From the NCBI GenBank assembly GCA_019239895.1, contig JAFAZH010000044.1:1-55735 (forward strand): a stretch of 55,735 nt of DNA. The letters are read 5' to 3'. The position numbers and the translations under genes are program-made. The notes beneath the pieces are model-generated. The model did not search any database. It had not been told where the DNA came from and saw nothing but the letters and a program-made list of their open reading frames with translations. Source of the stretch: Abditibacteriaceae bacterium. GTDB taxonomy: Bacteria > Armatimonadota > Abditibacteriia > Abditibacteriales > Abditibacteriaceae. Positions 52,237 through 55,735 of this stretch are shown here, piece by piece (position 1 is the stretch's first letter; each line of letters begins with the position of its first letter).

Positions 52237-53862
52237 ATGAGTTATTTGAAGAAGTTCAAGACGGCAGTGGCTCCGGGCGTTAACGGAGCGACGCCGCAGA
52301 GCGAGCCGATTCCTGGCTCGGCTCAGGTTCCCAACAGCGCGGGCGGCTACGCCTGGGCCGTGGACGACTGGACGCGCCTGCATCGCTTTCTGGTGCTGGG
52401 TTCGGAGGGCGGCAGCTATTACGCGAAGGAAAGCGCCCTCACCGCAGAAAATGCCAACCCTGCTTTGCGCTGCATGGCCCAGGATGGTCAGCGCGTGGTG
52501 CAAACCGTGATCGAAATCAGCGAGAGCGGACGCGCCCCCAAGAATGACCCGGCCCTTTTCGTCCTCGCCTTAGCCGCATCGCAGGGCGATGTTGAGACGC
52601 GCAAGGCAGCCCTGGCTGCCTTGCCGCGAGTGGCGCGCACGGGAACCCATCTCATGCACTTTGCCGCTTTCGTGGACGGTCAGCGCGGTTGGGGTCGTGG
52701 CCTGCGCAACGCGATTGGCAACTGGTATAACAGCAAGCCAGCACGTGATGTGGGCTACCAGGCGTTGAAGTATCAGCAGCGCGATGGTTGGAGCCACCGT
52801 GACCTGCTGCGCCTGGCTCACCCGCACGCGCCAAGTGAGTCGCACCAGACAATTTACCACTGGATTACTCAAGGCTGGGAGTGGGTTGGCCCGGAGCCGC
52901 ACCCGGACTTCGCCTTGCAGCAAATCTGGGCTTACGAGCGGATTAAGCGGGCCAGCACTGCTCTGGAAGCAGCGTTGCTGATCATGGAATATCGTCTGCC
53001 GCGTGAAGCAGTACCGACACAATTCCTGAATGATCCTGCGGTGTGGGAGGCATTGCTGGAATCCATGCCGATGACCGCCCTCATTCGCAACCTGGCAACG
53101 CTCACCCGAATCGGCTTGCTGACTCCGATGAGTGCCACCACGCAGCGCGTGAGGGAGCAGGTCACCAACGGCGAGTGGCTGCGCAAGGCGCGAGTGCATC
53201 CCATTGCTGTGCTGTCTGCACTTAAGACATACGCGCAGGGGCATGGCGAGCGAGGCCAGCACACCTGGCAGCCAGTGCCGGACGTAATAGATGCGCTGGA
53301 TAAGGCATTCTACCTGTCGTTTGGCAACGTAACGCCAACTAACAAGCGTCTGGTCTTGGCCCTCGACGTATCCGGCTCCATGACCTGTGGTGCCATCGCT
53401 GGCGTGCCAGGATTAACGCCGCGTGTAGCCAGTGCAGCAATGGCTTTGATTACAGCAGCAACCGAATCAAGCTATCAGATCATGGGCTTCAGCACGAAGT
53501 TTATGTCGCTCAAGATCACGCCGCGCCAGCGTCTGGATGATGCTCTCAAGGTCGTTGACAACCTGCCATTTAGTGGCACCGACTGCGCCCTGCCCATGCT
53601 GTGGGCAAAGGAGCAGAAGGTGGAAGCAGATGCCTTTGTGGTGTACACCGACAGTGAAACCTGGTTTGGGAAGACCCATCCGGCTCAAGCCCTGCGTCAG
53701 TATCGGGATAAGACCAGCATCGCTGCCCGTTTAGTTGTGGTTGGTATGATGGCGAACAACTTCACGATTGCCGATCCCAACGATGCAGGAATGCTCGACG
53801 TTGTGGGCTTCGACACTGCGACGCCACAATTGATTAGTGACTTCGCTCGTGGCAGCTTATAA
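52237..53862 (+). CDS. rsr: Ro60 orthologue (Rsr), TROVE plus vWA domain
   Basis: This 541-residue protein matches the length of Ro60/Rsr proteins (about 530-540). I chose ATG 52237, behind GAGGTGG; a TTG at 52201 would lie inside Y RNA 8. Residues 1-350 form the TROVE HEAT-repeat ring (GGYAWAVDDWTRLHRFLVLG, GRGLRNAIGNWY, ALKYQQRDGWSHRDLLRLAH), which in relatives binds Y RNA outside and misfolded RNA ends in the cavity. Residues 365-541 form a vWA domain with an intact MIDAS: Asp377, Ser379 and Ser381 in DVSGS, Thr448 and Asp472. In bacteria Rsr helps RNA decay and rRNA maturation with exoribonucleases; YrlA links it to PNPase in Deinococcus. The array upstream supplies its RNA partners. Confidence 0.96.
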   Translation: MSYLKKFKTAVAPGVNGATPQSEPIPGSAQVPNSAGGYAWAVDDWTRLHRFLVLGSEGGSYYAKESALTAENANPALRCMAQDGQRVVQTVIEISESGRAPKNDPALFVLALAASQGDVETRKAALAALPRVARTGTHLMHFAAFVDGQRGWGRGLRNAIGNWYNSKPARDVGYQALKYQQRDGWSHRDLLRLAHPHAPSESHQTIYHWITQGWEWVGPEPHPDFALQQIWAYERIKRASTALEAALLIMEYRLPREAVPTQFLNDPAVWEALLESMPMTALIRNLATLTRIGLLTPMSATTQRVREQVTNGEWLRKARVHPIAVLSALKTYAQGHGERGQHTWQPVPDVIDALDKAFYLSFGNVTPTNKRLVLALDVSGSMTCGAIAGVPGLTPRVASAAMALITAATESSYQIMGFSTKFMSLKITPRQRLDDALKVVDNLPFSGTDCALPMLWAKEQKVEADAFVVYTDSETWFGKTHPAQALRQYRDKTSIAARLVVVGMMANNFTIADPNDAGMLDVVGFDTATPQLISDFARGSL

Positions 53863-53880
53863 AGTGAGCAGCATACGGTC

Positions 53881-53917
53881 ACAGAGGGCGCAGAGGATTA
53901 TCTTTTGCGCCCTCTGT
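53881..53917 (+). terminator. terminator-like hairpin after rsr
   Basis: ACAGAGGGCGCA (53881-53892) pairs with TGCGCCCTCTGT (53906-53917), a perfect 12-bp stem, 18 nt after the rsr stop. No long T run follows, but its strength and place fit an end signal for the rsr transcript. Confidence 0.7.
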
Positions 53918-54039
53918 TATATAGATGTAGGCAGAAGTTAAGTAAGCGCCGTGACAACCGTTGTAAGTGAGCGTTACTACTAATGAAAGTCGCGTTCAGC
54001 AAGTTTCTAAAGTGAGCGCATTATTAAGGAGAAGGTTAA

Positions 54040-54342
54040 ATGAAGCACTTAGTAGCACAAATTAGCACTGGTCTAGCGTTGGCCGGAATGATTACCACGG
54101 CTATGGCGGCGCCCGCAGTCGTCAGTCACGTTAGCACCACCAAGACAGTCACAACCACAACCCAGAACACTCATCACGTTCGCCATCACCATGCACTGTG
54201 GCATCGTCGCCATCGCGCTGCCGTACGCCGGATGAACCATGTTGCTGGTGTTCACCATGATGCAGTCAAGACGACCAAAGTCGTGAAGTCTACGCCCGGT
54301 GGCACCGTGGTGAAGACCAAAACTGTCACCAAAAAGGATTAA
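54040..54342 (+). CDS. small secreted His/Thr/Lys-rich protein (100 aa)
   Basis: The ATG at 54040 follows AAGGAGAAGG. It has a signal peptide (LVAQISTGLALAGMITTAMA, cleaved after AMAA or APA). The mature protein is low-complexity: a Thr-rich run, a His/Arg-rich middle (HHVRHHHALWHRRHRAAVRR) and a Lys/Thr/Val tail (KTKTVTKKD). It is strongly basic and may bind metal, nucleic acid or an anionic surface polymer. No family recognised. A strong terminator follows at once, so it is a single-gene unit. Confidence 0.65.
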   Translation: MKHLVAQISTGLALAGMITTAMAAPAVVSHVSTTKTVTTTTQNTHHVRHHHALWHRRHRAAVRRMNHVAGVHHDAVKTTKVVKSTPGGTVVKTKTVTKKD

Positions 54343-54370
54343 GTCCTATGGTGGGCCGTTGCCAGAATCT

Positions 54371-54404
54371 CAAGGCGGGCCACTGGCCCGCCTTGAAGCT
54401 TTTT
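54371..54404 (+). terminator. Rho-independent terminator
   Basis: CAAGGCGGGCC and GGCCCGCCTTG (54371-54395) form a stem of 11 bp with a very short loop, followed by AAGCTTTTT. It ends the 100-aa secreted-protein gene. Confidence 0.85.
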
Positions 54405-54545
54405 AGCAGTAAAATCAGTGCATCATTGAGGCTGACGCCGAACCACAAATAAAACGAGACAAAACTTTATCGTTTGCGTTACGTCTTATAGAGGGTGAAA
54501 GAGACCTCATTTGATACCTCTGAGGCACGAGGTGGCGTGACCTAT

Positions 54546-55172
54546 ATGTTGACTGATAACGAAATTATCCGTAGAGTGCAAAAAGGCGAGCGCGAGTTGT
54601 TTGGCGAGTTGCACACCCGCCATCATGAACGGGTTTACCGTTATGTCGCCCATTCTATTTTTCAGCGTGAAGCCGCACAGGATGTGGCCAGTGAAGTTTG
54701 GCTGCGCGCTTATGCTGCTGTAGACCGTTTTGAGCCACGAGCCGAGAATAGTGTTATGGCTTGGTTGCTACGGATTGCAACTAACCTGATTACCGATTAC
54801 CGGCGGCGTTTAGGCCCGGAGTGCCAGCAGTGGGAAGAGGATTCTGAAACGCCTTTACGTTTATTGTCCCCTGCCGCCGAGCATGAAGTGATGTCCGCTG
54901 AGCGTTCCAGGGCCGTGCGCCACGCACTCTCCCAATTATCGGACAATGACCGCCAGATTATCTATCTGGCGCACCAGAATGAACTCAGTTGTGCGGAGAT
55001 TGCCGTGGCGATGAATAAGCCTTCGGTTTCTGCCGTGACCTCTCATCTGCATCGCGCTATGGGACACCTGCGCGAGAAATTAGAGCAGAGCGGTTGGTTC
55101 GGAGAACGTGAGTCGGCATCTGCCAAGCCCGTTGCCATCGGGGGCACTCGACAGCCGCGTGCAATGGCGTAG
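54546..55172 (+). CDS. ECF-type RNA polymerase sigma factor
   Basis: About 208 residues from ATG 54546, behind GAGGTGG; a GTG at 54495 would add 17 residues with no ribosome site. Sigma region 2 (about 10-85) reads FGELHTRHHERVYRYVAHSI and AAQDVASEVWLRAY, then WLLRIATNLITDYRRR. Region 4 (about 120-180) reads LSQLSDNDRQIIYLAHQNEL and SCAEIAVAMNKPSVSAVTSH. It is a group 4 sigma factor directing a small regulon. The gene after it is probably its anti-sigma partner, since the two are co-directional and that product has a membrane segment. Confidence 0.92.
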   Translation: MLTDNEIIRRVQKGERELFGELHTRHHERVYRYVAHSIFQREAAQDVASEVWLRAYAAVDRFEPRAENSVMAWLLRIATNLITDYRRRLGPECQQWEEDSETPLRLLSPAAEHEVMSAERSRAVRHALSQLSDNDRQIIYLAHQNELSCAEIAVAMNKPSVSAVTSHLHRAMGHLREKLEQSGWFGERESASAKPVAIGGTRQPRAMA

Positions 55173-55300
55173 CCGATGGCTTTGTAGCAGATAGCTTTAA
55201 TGACTTTTAAATTTTTAATGAGCAGTATTAGTATTGTAGTTAGCACTGGATGTATAAAGCAGAGGCAAGTATTTTGCTCCCTGCCGGGATGGTGAGGACT

Positions 55301-55735
55301 ATGGCGTGGATTAGAGCTTATAGAAAGAATCGTAGGAATGAAGACGCCCTGGCCCAGCAAACGCTGGCGCAGGAAGCGGAGGCTCTGTGGCAACGCATCC
55401 GCGAGCCGGAAGAATATAGCGCACCCAGCGACCCATTTGGTGCCAGCACTCATGCTTTGGGCCATATATCGGATGGAGTGCGGGAATCATTGGCGCAAGA
55501 GGCTCAGCAAATGGCTCCTGCCGCTGCTGCAACCTTCACCTTCACCCATGCCAAGTTGATGCAAGCGATTGAGGCTTCCACGCCGCCGCGTCCTAAATCC
55601 TCACCCTGGCATTTGACCCGTTGGTTGGGTATGGATTGGGCCATACCGACTGCTCGCAGCTTTGCTCTGGCGGCACTGCTCCTGATAGCGGTTGGCTTCG
55701 GTGGTCACCAACTAGGCACACGTCATGCAGCGCGT
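55301..55735 (+). CDS. membrane protein, possible anti-sigma factor, N-terminal part
   Basis: Open from ATG 55301 (behind GGTGAGGA) to the window end, 145 codons, so the C-terminus is missing. The N-terminal ~115 residues are polar and helical (ALAQQTLAQEAEALWQRIRE) and presumably cytoplasmic. One transmembrane helix follows (SFALAALLLIAVGFGG, about 122-137). This cytosol-then-membrane layout right after an ECF sigma gene fits an anti-sigma factor. I see no HxxxCxxC zinc motif, so it is not the ZAS type. Confidence 0.6.
   Translation, partial: MAWIRAYRKNRRNEDALAQQTLAQEAEALWQRIREPEEYSAPSDPFGASTHALGHISDGVRESLAQEAQQMAPAAAATFTFTHAKLMQAIEASTPPRPKSSPWHLTRWLGMDWAIPTARSFALAALLLIAVGFGGHQLGTRHAAR

Overview
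The window looks like a chromosomal segment of a saprophytic, polymer-degrading soil or aquatic bacterium. The gene content fits Armatimonadota best, with Planctomycetota or Verrucomicrobiota as alternatives. This is inferred from gene content: a DUF6785-type membrane protein, several Gfo/Idh/MocA oxidoreductases (one with a Tat signal), an H-X9-DG prepilin remnant, many secreted glycosidases and moderate GC. No rRNA or standard protein marker is present to settle it.

Positions 1-8200 (plus strand) hold the end of a PhyH-type dioxygenase gene and then a sugar-processing cluster: Gfo/Idh oxidoreductase, zinc alcohol dehydrogenase, double metallo-beta-lactamase-fold protein, NagB-like sugar isomerase/deaminase, PIG-L deacetylase and secreted sialidase. 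Together they suggest release and conversion of acylated amino sugars or sialic acids. Positions 8.3-26.6 kb hold further polysaccharide genes: a DUF4832-type glycosidase, heparinase II/III, a DUF6785 membrane protein, a DegT aminotransferase, a GH78 rhamnosidase, a clan-A glycosidase and a second Gfo/Idh. Among them are small membrane-protein genes, decayed genes and repeats.

Positions 26.7-31.6 kb are visibly richer in GC and hold a secreted beta-propeller, a ceramidase-like gene with two compensating frameshifts and a second DegT aminotransferase. Positions 31.6-38.2 kb hold a DNA-methyltransferase remnant, a Tat-exported Gfo/Idh, WrbA divergent from an AraC regulator, a DUF362 protein and a GerMN-like protein. 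Positions 38.4-50.5 kb hold a large subtilisin-like protease, a hybrid histidine kinase, a GGDEF response regulator and a giant glycosidase with CBM9-like domains.

The most striking part is 50.9-53.9 kb. A complete Ro60 (Rsr, TROVE plus vWA) gene at 52237-53862 is preceded by eight copies of a 22-nt motif, all on the same strand, that matches the 5' Ro-binding strand of Y RNAs. Each copy sits in a foldable RNA, and six of the eight tile 51428-52204 almost end to end. Three kinds occur: short Y RNAs ending in a hairpin whose 7-nt loop looks like an anticodon loop; one YrlA-type RNA with the permuted tRNA order; and RNAs in normal tRNA order (acceptor, D arm, T arm, acceptor) whose anticodon arm is replaced by the Ro-binding Y hairpin. 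Bacterial Ro/YrlA systems are known. An array this large, and the non-permuted tRNA/Y chimeras, are in my judgement new. All structures were folded by eye.

The window ends with a small secreted protein, an ECF sigma factor and the start of a likely anti-sigma or membrane protein.
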